Part shown: one piece after another, positions 1 to 8,860 of the stretch
Position numbering within the stretch: the stretch's first letter is position 1
How the letters are laid out: the number at the start of each line of letters is the position of its first letter
Source: Rickettsiaceae bacterium
GTDB lineage: Bacteria; Pseudomonadota; Alphaproteobacteria; Rickettsiales; Rickettsiaceae
Length of the DNA stretch: 38,412 bases
NCBI GenBank assembly: GCA_029266475.1
Contig: JAQSWU010000018.1
Location: 1 to 38,412, forward strand
Direction: 5' to 3'
Notes under the pieces: model-generated
The model's input: only the letters and a program-made list of their open reading frames with translations
Database searches by the model: none
Told to the model about the DNA's origin: nothing
Program-made: the position numbers and the translations under genes

Positions 1-297
1 AAGGTTACCATTAGCAGTAAGACTACCATCAATTTGAGATACAAAATCGCCACCCACTCTGTTCAGTGTAATAGAATCTTTCGACGGCTGCGTAAAATGG
101 GTTCTCTGATTTACTTCAATATTAAAACTTCGCCAATCAATAACGGCTCTGTCAGTAGTTTGGGTTACAACTAAGGAATCAGGGAGGGTTGTGATCAAAG
201 CTTCTCCTCTGATCACTTCTCCACCTTCAGGATTTGCCAAAGCTATAGTTGCATAGAGACTAAGCAATATTATAGCTGTAAGAAATACTAATATCAT
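1..297 (-). CDS. Filamentous haemagglutinin / two-partner secretion (TpsA-like) exoprotein, N-terminal fragment
   Basis: Reading the minus strand from the ATG at 297 gives 99 residues that run off the window edge. Residues 1-22 are a signal peptide (hydrophobic MILVFLTAIILLSLYATIALA, cleaved before NPEGG). The rest fits the TPS/haemagglutination-activity domain: GGEVIRGEA, then TDRAVIDWRSFNI, then FTQPSKDSITLNRVGGD and SQIDGSLTANG, the order of conserved blocks in this family. Such proteins are large secreted adhesins or toxins exported through a TpsB outer-membrane pore; the bulk of the gene and any partner lie outside the window. GGA lies 4 bases before the ATG as a weak ribosome site. The family call is sure; the specific function is not visible. 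Confidence 0.88.
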   Translation of the reverse strand, partial: MILVFLTAIILLSLYATIALANPEGGEVIRGEALITTLPDSLVVTQTTDRAVIDWRSFNIEVNQRTHFTQPSKDSITLNRVGGDFVSQIDGSLTANGNL

Positions 298-402
298 TTT
301 TCCGTTAGTTAAATTATACCCATTTTGTACTAGCGTACCATTAGGTGAGTTAACAAATAGTTAATTTTAAGGGTGCTTTAACTTTAGCTTTTCGAGATTG
401 AT

Positions 403-430
403 ATAAGTGTTACAATTTTATTACACTTAT
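403..430. promoter_or_regulatory. 8-bp inverted repeat in divergent promoter gap
   Basis: ATAAGTGT (403-410) is repeated inverted as ACACTTAT (423-430) around a 12-base spacer. It lies between the divergent haemagglutinin-like and BolA-like genes, where an operator would be expected, although chance is possible in such AT-rich DNA. A TATAAT-like box occurs at about 483-488, but no convincing -35 element is seen. Confidence 0.25.
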
Positions 431-534
431 GTTATTTAAACTATAAAGTTATTGAAAATAAAAGCTTTTACATATCGGTTATTATAATGTATATTGTTTA
501 CCTAAAGGTTAATATCACTATTTAGTGTTTTATA

Positions 535-804
535 ATGATGAAAGATCTCATAAGAGAAAAGTTAGAGAGTCTTAATCCAACTCAGCTTCATATAATAGAT
601 GAAAGCTATAAGCATCATGGGCATCAGCCAAATTTACCATCCAGCGGAACACATTTTAAAATTACAGTTGTTGCCGAGTGCTTCAAAGGGAAAAGCAAGA
701 TTGCAAGACATAGAATTATCTATGACGCTTTAAAATGTGAGTTTAAAGGGTCTCTACATGCTTTATCTATTAAAGCATGTTCTCCTGAAGAGATGGATTT
801 TTAA
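535..804 (+). CDS. BolA family protein
   Basis: An 89-residue protein matching BolA/IbaG-type proteins: an N-terminal helix (IREKLESLNPTQLHIIDES), a conserved H-rich segment, GTHFKITVVAECFKGKSKIARHRIIYDAL and a C-terminal IHALSIKA-like strand (here LHALSIKA). The length is typical. BolA proteins partner monothiol glutaredoxins in iron-sulfur and iron homeostasis; some bind DNA. Two adjacent ATGs (535, 538) are possible starts and neither has a clear Shine-Dalgarno. The metallo-hydrolase gene begins 23 bases downstream, so the two may share a transcript. Which BolA subtype it is cannot be settled by eye. Confidence 0.9.
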   Translation: MMKDLIREKLESLNPTQLHIIDESYKHHGHQPNLPSSGTHFKITVVAECFKGKSKIARHRIIYDALKCEFKGSLHALSIKACSPEEMDF

Positions 805-827
805 ATTAAGTATACGGTATTAAATTT

Positions 828-1955
828 ATGAAGTATCTTTACAAATTGCTTGGTGCTTTAGTTAAGCTAACCTTTATTATTACCATTATAGCTATAATAT
901 TTTTCTTATTCGATAGTACTAAGCCTTTCCATCATGGAAAAAGATCTGACCATTTTGATGGTAAAAAATTCCACAATTATAATCCGAGTGAAGGTACTTT
1001 TACATTAAGCGATATAGGTAAATGGCAGTTTTATGAGTTTCGTGACGATATTAAGAAACTTTGGCCAGAATTTTTAGATGACTTTATATATAATAAAGAG
1101 AGCATTGAGGCCACCGTACCAAATGGAAATATTAAAATAACCTTTGTAAATCACGCTACATTCCTGATTCAAGTAAATAATGTTAATATCCTAACCGACC
1201 CTCTTTTTGCTAAAAGAGTGAGCCCAGTAAATTGGGTGGGCCCTAAACGATACCGTAACCCAGGGATAAAATTAGAAGACTTACCGAGAATAGACTATAT
1301 AGTAATAAGCCATGATCATTATGACCATTGCGACATCAAGGCAATAAGGACTTTACAAGAGAAATTTGGTTCTAAAGTAATTGCAGGGCTTGGCATGAAA
1401 AATTTCCTAAAAGCCTTTGACGTTGCATGTCATGAATTAGATTGGTGGGAAAAGATAGAGGATAAAGATAATCTAGTAGCAATAAATTTTGTTCCAGCAA
1501 TACACTGGTCGGGTAGGTATGGCTTACTTGGTAATAACCGCACCCTTTGGGGAGGGGTTGTGATATCTACATCAGCGGGTAATATATATTTCTCAGGTGA
1601 TACTGCTTTTGGGTCCGGCAATATTTTCCAGATGATAAAAGACCGTTTTACTAATTTCGAATATGCTATATTACCAATTGGAGCCTATGAACCTCGTTGG
1701 TTTATGAAGGTACATCATATTAATCCAGACGAGGCAGTTGAAATCCATAAAATACTCAAGCCAAATCAAAGTATAGCTGCGCATTTCGGCTGTTTGGCGC
1801 TTTCTATGGAGGGTGAAGGGAGGCCTGAGGAAGATTTAATGTCGGCGCTAAGGCGTAATCAAATACCTACTGCTAAATTCCTTATTTTAAAACATGGGGA
1901 GAGTTCTCGCCACGTGAATGCCCTCTTCAGCTTTAGTAAAAATAGTAGGGAGTAA
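828..1955 (+). CDS. Membrane-anchored MBL-fold metallo-hydrolase, NAPE-PLD/UlaG-like
   Basis: A 375-residue protein with one N-terminal membrane segment (about 10-28) and a metallo-beta-lactamase fold. Visible metal ligands include HDHYDH (H162, D163, H164, D166, H167), H in AIHWSGRYG, D in YFSGDTAFG and H in SIAAHFG. The segment SDHFDGKKFHNYNP before the domain and ILTDPLFAKRVSP...GPKRYRNPG are typical of the bacterial branch related to N-acyl-phosphatidylethanolamine phospholipase D. A role in phospholipid turnover at the membrane is therefore possible, but substrates of bacterial members are mostly unknown. All metal ligands look intact. It may be cotranscribed with the BolA-like gene and ends at a strong hairpin at 1964-2006. 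Confidence 0.88.
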   Translation: MKYLYKLLGALVKLTFIITIIAIIFFLFDSTKPFHHGKRSDHFDGKKFHNYNPSEGTFTLSDIGKWQFYEFRDDIKKLWPEFLDDFIYNKESIEATVPNGNIKITFVNHATFLIQVNNVNILTDPLFAKRVSPVNWVGPKRYRNPGIKLEDLPRIDYIVISHDHYDHCDIKAIRTLQEKFGSKVIAGLGMKNFLKAFDVACHELDWWEKIEDKDNLVAINFVPAIHWSGRYGLLGNNRTLWGGVVISTSAGNIYFSGDTAFGSGNIFQMIKDRFTNFEYAILPIGAYEPRWFMKVHHINPDEAVEIHKILKPNQSIAAHFGCLALSMEGEGRPEEDLMSALRRNQIPTAKFLILKHGESSRHVNALFSFSKNSRE

Positions 1956-1963
1956 AAGAATCA

Positions 1964-2006
1964 GTAAAGGAAAGGTTATTATATAAATAAGTAACCTTTC
2001 CTTTAC
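1964..2006. terminator. Bidirectional terminator hairpin
   Basis: A perfect 15-bp stem, GTAAAGGAAAGGTTA (1964-1978) and its complement (1992-2006), with a 13-base loop. It starts 8 bases after the hydrolase stop and ends 8 bases before the stop of the convergent 137-residue gene, so it can serve both. The arms are purine- or pyrimidine-rich but no long U tract follows. Confidence 0.7.
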
Positions 2007-2014
2007 ATCAAATA

Positions 2015-2428
2015 TTAACTAGCTTCGTTAAGGCTATTTAAATAACCAGCTACATCAACTTCTGAAACATCCGAAATTGATATAGAATCTGAAATACTAG
2101 AATTAAGATTATTCTTCAATTCTGATATTACACTTTCCATATTAACGCTATTAGTTACTGTTGTGAATTTAAGATTACCAACAAGTTGAGCAACATATGT
2201 ATCTAGCTTGAAATCGACAGAATCGATTACGCTGTTAGCGCTTTCAAGCATAATAGATTTTAACAAATCAGCCATCCGCTGATCTATAGCACCAGTTTTA
2301 ACCAGTCCATCTAAAGTAGTATTAATACTGTTATTTGCAATCTCTTTAGCTTTAACAACAGCTTTGTCTTCATGTGTTGAATAACATGCTAAAAGTTTAT
2401 GCTTTATTTTATCTACTATATTTGGCAT
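2015..2428 (-). CDS. Hypothetical protein, 137 residues
   Basis: Not recognised. The start ATG at 2428 has a GAGG-type ribosome site (complement of CCTC) about 6 bases upstream. The protein has no signal peptide or membrane segment. It starts basic (MPNIVDKIKHKLLACYSTHEDK), continues with predicted helices (KEIANNSINTTLDGLVKTGAIDQRMADLLKSIM) and ends Ser/Ile/Asp-rich. Single gene, facing the MBL hydrolase across a shared terminator, with a 187-base AT-rich promoter gap upstream. The clean ribosome site, ATG and terminator argue that it is real; possibly lineage-specific. Confidence 0.6.
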   Translation of the reverse strand: MPNIVDKIKHKLLACYSTHEDKAVVKAKEIANNSINTTLDGLVKTGAIDQRMADLLKSIMLESANSVIDSVDFKLDTYVAQLVGNLKFTTVTNSVNMESVISELKNNLNSSISDSISISDVSEVDVAGYLNSLNEAS

Positions 2429-2615
2429 TTTAACCTCATTTGTTTACATACTTAATTACAACGATATTGATAATATATCGCACATAGATTATTAATATTG
2501 TTGTAAATAATTATGGTAGCTTCTAAAGGTTAATAAATTATTAACAAAAAAAATATTTTATAAAATCATTTTTATTCATTGTTATAATGAAACAGTAGGA
2601 TGCTTAAAATTATAT

Positions 2616-4496
2616 CTAATTGTTTTCTTTTAAGGCTCCTCTGGTGTATAGCTCATAAGCACTGTGATAATAGCTTATAGCAGCGTTAATATAATTTTGC
2701 TGGCTTTGGACCCTAATAAGCTTCTTTCCTTCAACCTTATACTGCTCAGGCTCCTTATTTGGAGTAAGAATAACTAAATATGAATCTTTTAAATAGCCGA
2801 GTAACTGGTACGTACTTATTAGCGCTCTATTAGGTGGGGATTTTAAGATGTCTTTGCCAAAAAATTTACTATTATAATTAAAGTTCAATAATCCTAAGAT
2901 TGTTGGCGGTATGTCAATTTGACTTGCAAGTGTATCAACTGCTGCAGGTTTAATAATACTCGGTGCATAAATCAAAAGCGGAATGTGATATTTATTGATT
3001 GGTAAGGCAGTTTTACCCGCGCTAGAAGCACAATGGTCAGCTGTAATTATAAAAATTGTGTCCTTGAACCATTTTTTACTTTTAGCTTGCTCTATGAATT
3101 TACCTATCGCGTAATCAGTATATTTAACTGCTGCTGCCCTCCCGCCTCCTGAGGGAAGATCAATTCGTCCGTCTGGGAAGGTATAAGGCCGATGGTTAGA
3201 GGTAGTCATTATTAGCTGAAAAAAGGGTTTTTTAGCTTCATAGGAATTATCCGCTGCTTCAAGGGCTTTTGTTAAAATATTCTCATCTGCTACGCCCCAT
3301 ATGTTAGAGTAAAAAATTTCTTCAATACGTAAATCGCTTCTATCAACAATCTGGAAATTATTGTTGCTAAAGAAATTATTTAAGTTATCGAAATAACTAT
3401 ATCCACCAAATATAAATTTTACATCATAGCCTTTATTCTTAAATATTGTACCAATATTGAATAAATTATCATTATGAGGGCGTCTAATAATTGATGATCC
3501 AGGGGTTGGGGGAACTGATAATGTTAATGCCTCAAGCCCTCTTACTGTTCTAGTCCCTACGGCATAAATATTGTTAAAAACTAAGGATTCTTCAACGAGT
3601 TTATCTATATTAGGAGTTATATTTTGCTGGCTTCCATAATAGTTTATAAACTCTGCGCTAAGGCTTTCTACACTAAGGAGAACTATGTTGTATCTCTTTT
3701 CATAGGAAGAACTTATATTCTTTCTATGAATAGTTTCACCATCTATAAAAGATTGATTATTTTGCAGCACTTCATTTCTAGCAATTTCTATAGCCTTCTT
3801 AGAAGGAAGTGTAGTATAAAAAATATTATAATCCAGGGAGTTATTTATGAAAGCTTTTATAAATTCATATGGACCATTTAGTGTAAGCTCATTTGCATAT
3901 CTATTATTAGAAAAGAAAGCATAATTAGAGTTGTAAAATTGTGTAGCTAATATCGCAAACAGGCTGCAAGCAGCAAAAAATGTCTTTGAAAATTTAGCAT
4001 TTTGTACTCTAAGGGTCTTTCGAATAATGTAAGTTATTATGATTGAAATGAAAACCATAGAAACAATCATTGGAGTAATTGGAAGGGAATCCTTTAATGT
4101 ACCAATAATTTCCTGTGTATATATTAAATAATCAACTGCAATGAAATTGAATTTGGTACCATATTCGTCCCAGAAAAGGACTTCCGCGACAGCAATGAAT
4201 AAGAGAATGAATATATATATACTATTAAAGAAAGTAGACAAGTAATAGCGAAAGCTAGGCTTCCTAATTATTAGCCAAATTAGGCCAGATAATAATTGTA
4301 CAATAGGGATGAAGTAAAAGCTTGTAACAAAATCATTAATCAAGCCTAGGGTAAATATGGCTGGTAAATGTAGTAAGCTAATCTGCTTACTAATTAAGGC
4401 TTGTACAGATAACGTAAATCTTGTAAGAATTTGGAATATTAGATATGTTCGAATAAATCCATATTTCTTTAATTTGTGGATTAATGTTTTTGTCAT
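2616..4496 (-). CDS. LTA synthase / phosphoglycerol transferase-type membrane sulfatase
   Basis: A 626-residue protein with about five N-terminal membrane helices (within residues 15-190) and a periplasmic alkaline-phosphatase-fold sulfatase domain. Key residues: metal-binding E277 in NIVLLSVESLS, probable nucleophile T317 in GTRTVRGLEAL, H435 in TTSNHRPY, and D487/H488 in IITADHCASS. This layout is that of LtaS and OpgB/MdoB relatives, which move phosphoglycerol or similar head groups from phospholipid onto an acceptor. Gram-negative members modify periplasmic glucans or envelope glycans; the acceptor here is unknown. Its ATG overlaps the yifB stop as ATGA, so translation is probably coupled. 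Catalytic residues look intact. Confidence 0.88.
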   Translation of the reverse strand: MTKTLIHKLKKYGFIRTYLIFQILTRFTLSVQALISKQISLLHLPAIFTLGLINDFVTSFYFIPIVQLLSGLIWLIIRKPSFRYYLSTFFNSIYIFILLFIAVAEVLFWDEYGTKFNFIAVDYLIYTQEIIGTLKDSLPITPMIVSMVFISIIITYIIRKTLRVQNAKFSKTFFAACSLFAILATQFYNSNYAFFSNNRYANELTLNGPYEFIKAFINNSLDYNIFYTTLPSKKAIEIARNEVLQNNQSFIDGETIHRKNISSSYEKRYNIVLLSVESLSAEFINYYGSQQNITPNIDKLVEESLVFNNIYAVGTRTVRGLEALTLSVPPTPGSSIIRRPHNDNLFNIGTIFKNKGYDVKFIFGGYSYFDNLNNFFSNNNFQIVDRSDLRIEEIFYSNIWGVADENILTKALEAADNSYEAKKPFFQLIMTTSNHRPYTFPDGRIDLPSGGGRAAAVKYTDYAIGKFIEQAKSKKWFKDTIFIITADHCASSAGKTALPINKYHIPLLIYAPSIIKPAAVDTLASQIDIPPTILGLLNFNYNSKFFGKDILKSPPNRALISTYQLLGYLKDSYLVILTPNKEPEQYKVEGKKLIRVQSQQNYINAAISYYHSAYELYTRGALKENN

Positions 4497-6031
4497 TTTA
4501 ATATCTTCTTTTGCCTATAATAATCGAGTTCACGATAGCTAAGAGCTTCCGCTATATGGTGACGCTCTATTTGCTTTGCTCCTTCAAGGTCTGCAATAGT
4601 ACGGGCAACTTTGAGCACTCTATTATAAGACCTCATAGAGAATTTAAGCTTATTTGCTGCTTCGTTTAGTAGTTCCAAAGCTTGATTTACTGGGGTTGCA
4701 AAGTCAAGTATTATTTGTCCAGAAAGCTCTGCATTCGTTCTAATTCCATAACCGCTAAATCTATCTAGCTGAATTTGGCGTGCTATCTTAACTCTTTCGG
4801 CGATTTGCTTAGAGCTTTCAGATTTATAATTTGCCCGTGATGTAACACCAAGGAAATCTACGGCAGCTACTTCTATATGTAAATCAAACCTATCTAATAT
4901 AGGTCCAGAAATTCTCATTTGATAATCCTGACCGCATCTTGGTGCTTTACCACAAGCTCGCTCAGCGTCTGTTAAATAGCCACATTTACATGGGTTCATA
5001 GCAGAGATTAATTGGAAATTTGCTGGAAATTTAACATGCGAGTTGGCTCTTGCTATTAACACTTCACGACTCTCCATTGGCTGGCGTAGCGCATCTAAAA
5101 CAGTAGATGGAAACTCTGGTAGCTCGTCTAGAAAAAGTACGCCATGATGAGCTAGGGATATCTCTCCTGGTTTAACTCTTTTGCCTACGCCCCCTCCTAC
5201 CATCGCTGCCATGGAGCAAGAATGGTGAGGGGCTCTAAATGGGCGAACCGCACTAAGTTTCCCATCAGTAATGAGGCCTGCAATACTTGCAATTGTACTA
5301 CATTCTAAAATCTCTTCTGGAGTCATTGCAGGTAGGATTCCAGGCAAGCGCTGAGCAAGCATCGACTTACCAGCGCCCGGTGGGCCAGACATCAGTAAAT
5401 TATGCCCGCCAGCTGCAGTAATTTCTACTGCTCGTTTCGCAGTCTCTTGACCAATTATATCAGCAAAATCGGGGTGCTTTATCTGGTCTGCATGATATTC
5501 AGGTGTCGGTTGTTTTAATAATTGAGTACCTTTGAAGTGATTGATTAAGCTAAGCAAATTTGGAGCTGCAACAATATTCTGGTTGCCGGACCAAGCTGCT
5601 TCTCTGCCATTTGCTTCGGGGCAAATTAATCCTAAATCGCGTGCTACTGCGCCAACTGCCGCAGGCAGAGCCCCAGCTACCGGCAGAATTGAACCATCGA
5701 GGCCCAGCTCACCTAATATTAAATACTCTTGTATTTCATCAGCAGGTAACACTTGCATGGCAGTAAGCAGTGCAGCAGCAATAGCTAGATCAAAGTGGCT
5801 ACCTTCTTTTACTAAGTCAGCAGGGGCAAGGTTAATAGTAATTTTCTTTGCAGGCAACGCAAGTCCAATGGACGACAAAGCTGCTTTTACTCGCTCTCTT
5901 GACTCACCAATAGTTTTATCAGCTAGGCCTACAATGGTAAATGCTGGGATACCTGGTGCAATATGAACCTGTACATCTACATCCTGAATATTAATACCGC
6001 TAAATGTAAGCGTCGAAACGTGAGAAACCAT
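4493..6031 (-). CDS. yifB: YifB/ComM family Mg-chelatase-like AAA+ ATPase
   Basis: A 512-residue protein of the usual length. The N-terminal lon-like/ChlI domain (IAPGIPAFTIVGLADKTIGESRERV), Walker A GPPGAGKS (216-223), Walker B VLFLDE (298-303), the cysteine cluster MNPCKCGY...CGKAPRCGQ and a C-terminal helical domain are all present. ComM, the studied member, is a hexameric helicase that promotes branch migration during integration of transformed DNA; a ComF-like gene at 21.6 kb is another competence-family member in this window. The ATG at 6031 matches the conserved N-terminus. Downstream it overlaps the sulfatase by four bases. Confidence 0.95.
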   Translation of the reverse strand: MVSHVSTLTFSGINIQDVDVQVHIAPGIPAFTIVGLADKTIGESRERVKAALSSIGLALPAKKITINLAPADLVKEGSHFDLAIAAALLTAMQVLPADEIQEYLILGELGLDGSILPVAGALPAAVGAVARDLGLICPEANGREAAWSGNQNIVAAPNLLSLINHFKGTQLLKQPTPEYHADQIKHPDFADIIGQETAKRAVEITAAGGHNLLMSGPPGAGKSMLAQRLPGILPAMTPEEILECSTIASIAGLITDGKLSAVRPFRAPHHSCSMAAMVGGGVGKRVKPGEISLAHHGVLFLDELPEFPSTVLDALRQPMESREVLIARANSHVKFPANFQLISAMNPCKCGYLTDAERACGKAPRCGQDYQMRISGPILDRFDLHIEVAAVDFLGVTSRANYKSESSKQIAERVKIARQIQLDRFSGYGIRTNAELSGQIILDFATPVNQALELLNEAANKLKFSMRSYNRVLKVARTIADLEGAKQIERHHIAEALSYRELDYYRQKKILK

Positions 6032-6445
6032 TTATTTTATCAATCTATACATTTTTATGATTATTACTAGGTCGCAGCTGCGAACTAAGAACTTTACAAT
6101 AAATTTTTTTTAGATTATTTGCAATATATGTTTTAAATAAAAAATTAAGCTGATATTAAGTGTATCAAACCAAGACTTCTAATAGGCTATATAATTTTAT
6201 TATATGAAAGGTAGAAATTATTTTTAATTAAGAAAGAACAGGGAGCTACAAATATAGCAAGGAGCGTAATATATTTTACGTGACAAGCAAATATTCGTAG
6301 CAAGGACCCAATTTTTCAAGTTTAAAATTTATATATCTAATCTTTTAGATATTTCTCCCTGCAAATTTTAAAACATATCTAAAAAGATTCTAATTATAAG
6401 CTATAAAAATTTTAGGTCCTTATAAAGACTGTCGATGGGCGATAA
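6032..6445. other. AT-rich intergenic gap with short repeats
   Basis: No credible gene on either strand. Contents: a 12-bp perfect palindrome TCGCAGCTGCGA (6073-6084) about 45 bases upstream of the yifB start; an imperfect direct repeat, CAAATAT-AGCAAGGA (6249-6262) and CAAATATTCGTAGCAAGGA (6288-6306), flanking the small inverted repeat CGTAA/TTACG (6265-6280); an 8-bp AT-rich hairpin ATATCTAA/TTAGATAT (6333-6352); and an imperfect reversed copy of that hairpin near 6374-6390. The yifB promoter must lie in the left part, and any terminator of the LysM gene in the right part, but no strong U-tailed hairpin is seen. Confidence 0.5.
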
Positions 6446-8122
6446 TTAGGCTGCATCACCACTAAACGAACTGCTTTCCCCAGATAAGCTTGATTCATGA
6501 TCACTAGAGTTGTCAGTAGTATTATCTATTACATTATCACTTCGATCGCTTGAGCTCGTGTCAGAAGCAAAACTACTCTCAGATTTTGAGTCATTATCTT
6601 TACTACCTCGGTCATCGGAGCTTTTATCCGAAACACTAACCTTATCCCCAGGGCTAATCTTGTCAGGATTATCTTTAAAGCTTTCATTACCAGGTGTATC
6701 CACAACATCTTTAACTGATTGTCCATGGCTCTCTGCTATCTCAGATAAAGTATCTCCTGATTTAACTTCATGAGTACTAGTAGAGCCTTTATCATTTGTA
6801 GATTTAGAATCGTTATTATCACTTTGCTTATTTGAGTTATTATCATTTGTAGAAGTAGAATCTGCCTTATCAGAATCTTTGTTGGATGTAGAGGCTGAGA
6901 CATTAACTTTATCTCCTGGGTTAATTTTATCTGGATTCTCCTTAAATTTTTCATTTCCAGGCATAGATGTTATTTCTTCAACTGATTTATTACTTGCTTG
7001 CGCAATTCCTGATAAAGTTTCACTTGATTTAACCTCATGGATGTTTGAAGCCCTCTCTTGCTTGGATGGCTTATTGTTTTGACTTTCTTGCTGTCCTTGC
7101 TGGGAATTATTTTCTCCTTGACTAGATTGGTTAGAATCAGAGTTACTTAAATTAACCTTATTTCCTGGGTTAATCTTATTAGGATCAGCCTTGAACTTCT
7201 CGTTCCCTGGGATTGAAAGTAACTGATCGACTGATTTGCCATTCGCCTGTGCTATGGCAGATAAAGTATCACCTTGTTTAACTTCATGGATATTGGAAGC
7301 AGCTTTCTGCTGGGCTTGAGCCTGGTCTGGCTGATTTGCTTGTGCTACAGCTTGCTTCTTAGCTTCATCCTCCCGCTTTTGAGCCTCTGCCTGTTGCTGT
7401 TGGGCCTGTGCTTGCTGCGCTTGTTGCTGTGCCTGTTGTTCAGGAGTAGGTTGCTGAGATGCTCCTAAGTTAACCTTATCCCCTGGGTTAATCTTATTAG
7501 GATCAGCTCTAAATTTTTCATTCCCAGGAAAAGAAAGAAGTTGCTCAAGAGATATATTATTACCTTGAGCAATATTAGAAAGACTTTCCCCTGGCTTCAC
7601 TTGATGTATATTAGCTTGAGATTGGCTATTCGTAAATTCATTATTATTGGAATCAAAAGATGAAATTTCATCTGAACTGAATTTTTTAGCATACTCAAGA
7701 CAAGAAACACCATTTCCATCCTCAGGGATTTTGCCATGACCGCCATTGTCTAAAAATTCTTTAAATTTATTACCACCAACTAAGTGTGATGCAGCTATGA
7801 TACCAGATTTAGTAAGCTTTACACCCCTAACTTCCCGCCCCTCATACTTCGAAAAATCTTGTCGTGAGTATATAATTTCATGATATTCTTTTATAGCTTT
7901 ATCTTGTATCTCTTTGTGACTTAAAAAGTCTTCTAAATTATTTATTCCATCTTTACCAGTCCACTTATTTTCTTTAAGATTATAATAACCAACGTCAGTC
8001 AATGCTGCTCTACCCATTTGGTACAATCCATAGTAATTACCATGTTTCTTTTCAAGTGCATATTGATTATTAGAAGATTCTCTTTTAGCTAACTCTTCAT
8101 AAAATTCTTTGGATTTCAACAT
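6446..8122 (-). CDS. Muramidase-like protein with four LysM domains
   Basis: A 558-residue protein. The start is ATG 8122, not the longer reading from 8179, because AGGAGG (8129-8134) lies 6 bases before it. Residues 5-150 resemble lysozyme-like peptidoglycan hydrolases: LAKRESSNNQYALE with candidate catalytic E15, and GNYYGLYQMGRAALTDVG. Four LysM-like repeats follow at about 172-219, 278-325, 361-408 and 450-497, each with a PGNE.F..(D/N)P.KI.PG.KV ending. Linkers are Gln/Ala-rich (221-275) and then Ser/Asp/Asn-rich, and the C-terminus is an acidic Ser-rich tail. There is no Sec signal peptide, so export would need another route. It follows the small secreted protein gene by 63 bases, probably as one operon. 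Likely role: peptidoglycan binding and cleavage (inferred). Confidence 0.8.
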   Translation of the reverse strand: MLKSKEFYEELAKRESSNNQYALEKKHGNYYGLYQMGRAALTDVGYYNLKENKWTGKDGINNLEDFLSHKEIQDKAIKEYHEIIYSRQDFSKYEGREVRGVKLTKSGIIAASHLVGGNKFKEFLDNGGHGKIPEDGNGVSCLEYAKKFSSDEISSFDSNNNEFTNSQSQANIHQVKPGESLSNIAQGNNISLEQLLSFPGNEKFRADPNKINPGDKVNLGASQQPTPEQQAQQQAQQAQAQQQQAEAQKREDEAKKQAVAQANQPDQAQAQQKAASNIHEVKQGDTLSAIAQANGKSVDQLLSIPGNEKFKADPNKINPGNKVNLSNSDSNQSSQGENNSQQGQQESQNNKPSKQERASNIHEVKSSETLSGIAQASNKSVEEITSMPGNEKFKENPDKINPGDKVNVSASTSNKDSDKADSTSTNDNNSNKQSDNNDSKSTNDKGSTSTHEVKSGDTLSEIAESHGQSVKDVVDTPGNESFKDNPDKISPGDKVSVSDKSSDDRGSKDNDSKSESSFASDTSSSDRSDNVIDNTTDNSSDHESSLSGESSSFSGDAA

Positions 8123-8185
8123 AATTTTCCTCCTAAGCTTAATATTAATTATATGTATTCGTATGTATTCTAAATTCACTAAGCA

Positions 8186-8716
8186 TTATATGTTTTCTCT
8201 ACTACGTTGTATTATATGATAGTTTTCCCCATCCCATCTCCAGATAGCTGGTTTAGGATTATACCTTTCATAAAAAGCTATATCATGGTAGTTTAAGGTA
8301 GAGCTAGATAATATTTTTATGTTTTCATTAACCGTTAGTTCTGTTAAGCCATGGAATAAAATAGGATTGTAAATATTAGATTCTACATTGTATTTAAGAA
8401 TACTGAACGAACATCCTAAGGTTCCGCAATAGCCTTGTGAGTTTAGATAGGTTAATATTTCTTTCTTCCCATCCCCTGAGACGTCGTATAGGTCGATTCC
8501 TATATCTTCTTTTCGAATCTCTGAATCCTTATATCTTTGCATCCAATAATTATAAGCAATTTCTCGTTCTTTTGAATGCCCTTTATAGTCAAATTTAACT
8601 TCATAACCCTTTAAGTCTTTGACCTCTTCTGCTTGCACACAGGGGAAAGATAATAAGTATATTAGAATTAAGATAAAAGATGGTTTGATAATTTTGTAGA
8701 ATTGTAAGCATCTCAT
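8186..8716 (-). CDS. Small secreted protein of unknown function
   Basis: 176 residues with a clear signal peptide (IIKPSFILILIYLLSFPCVQA, cleavage about residue 29) and a strong ribosome site GGGAGGA (8721-8727) 4 bases before the ATG. The mature part is not recognised. It holds DIGIDLYDVSGDGKKEILTYL, an Asp/Gly-rich stretch resembling a calcium-binding or FG-GAP-like DxxGDG motif, and two cysteines in QGYCGTLGCSF that could form a disulfide. This pattern (a gene-product DGKKEIL motif, then a CGT.GC segment) is seen in small periplasmic proteins of many bacteria. It is transcribed into the LysM gene, suggesting a shared envelope role (inference). Confidence 0.7.
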   Translation of the reverse strand: MRCLQFYKIIKPSFILILIYLLSFPCVQAEEVKDLKGYEVKFDYKGHSKEREIAYNYWMQRYKDSEIRKEDIGIDLYDVSGDGKKEILTYLNSQGYCGTLGCSFSILKYNVESNIYNPILFHGLTELTVNENIKILSSSTLNYHDIAFYERYNPKPAIWRWDGENYHIIQRSRENI

Positions 8717-8860
8717 AACTTCCTCCCCTGTTATTAGATTAATGCTATTATAAATTAAGATTATTAAATATATTTTAGAATTTCAACTATAAAATATAAT
8801 TTGTATAGCTTGTAAGCATGAATAAATTCCTATTAAATTTAATTTATAGTAAATTTATTT

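Noticed and set aside
5541-5966. 141-residue open frame on the plus strand
   Set aside because: Lies wholly inside yifB on the other strand; Ser/Ala/Pro-rich shadow with no family likeness.
8123-8179. Longer N-terminus for the LysM protein
   Set aside because: A strong AGGAGG lies within this stretch, placed correctly for the ATG at 8122.
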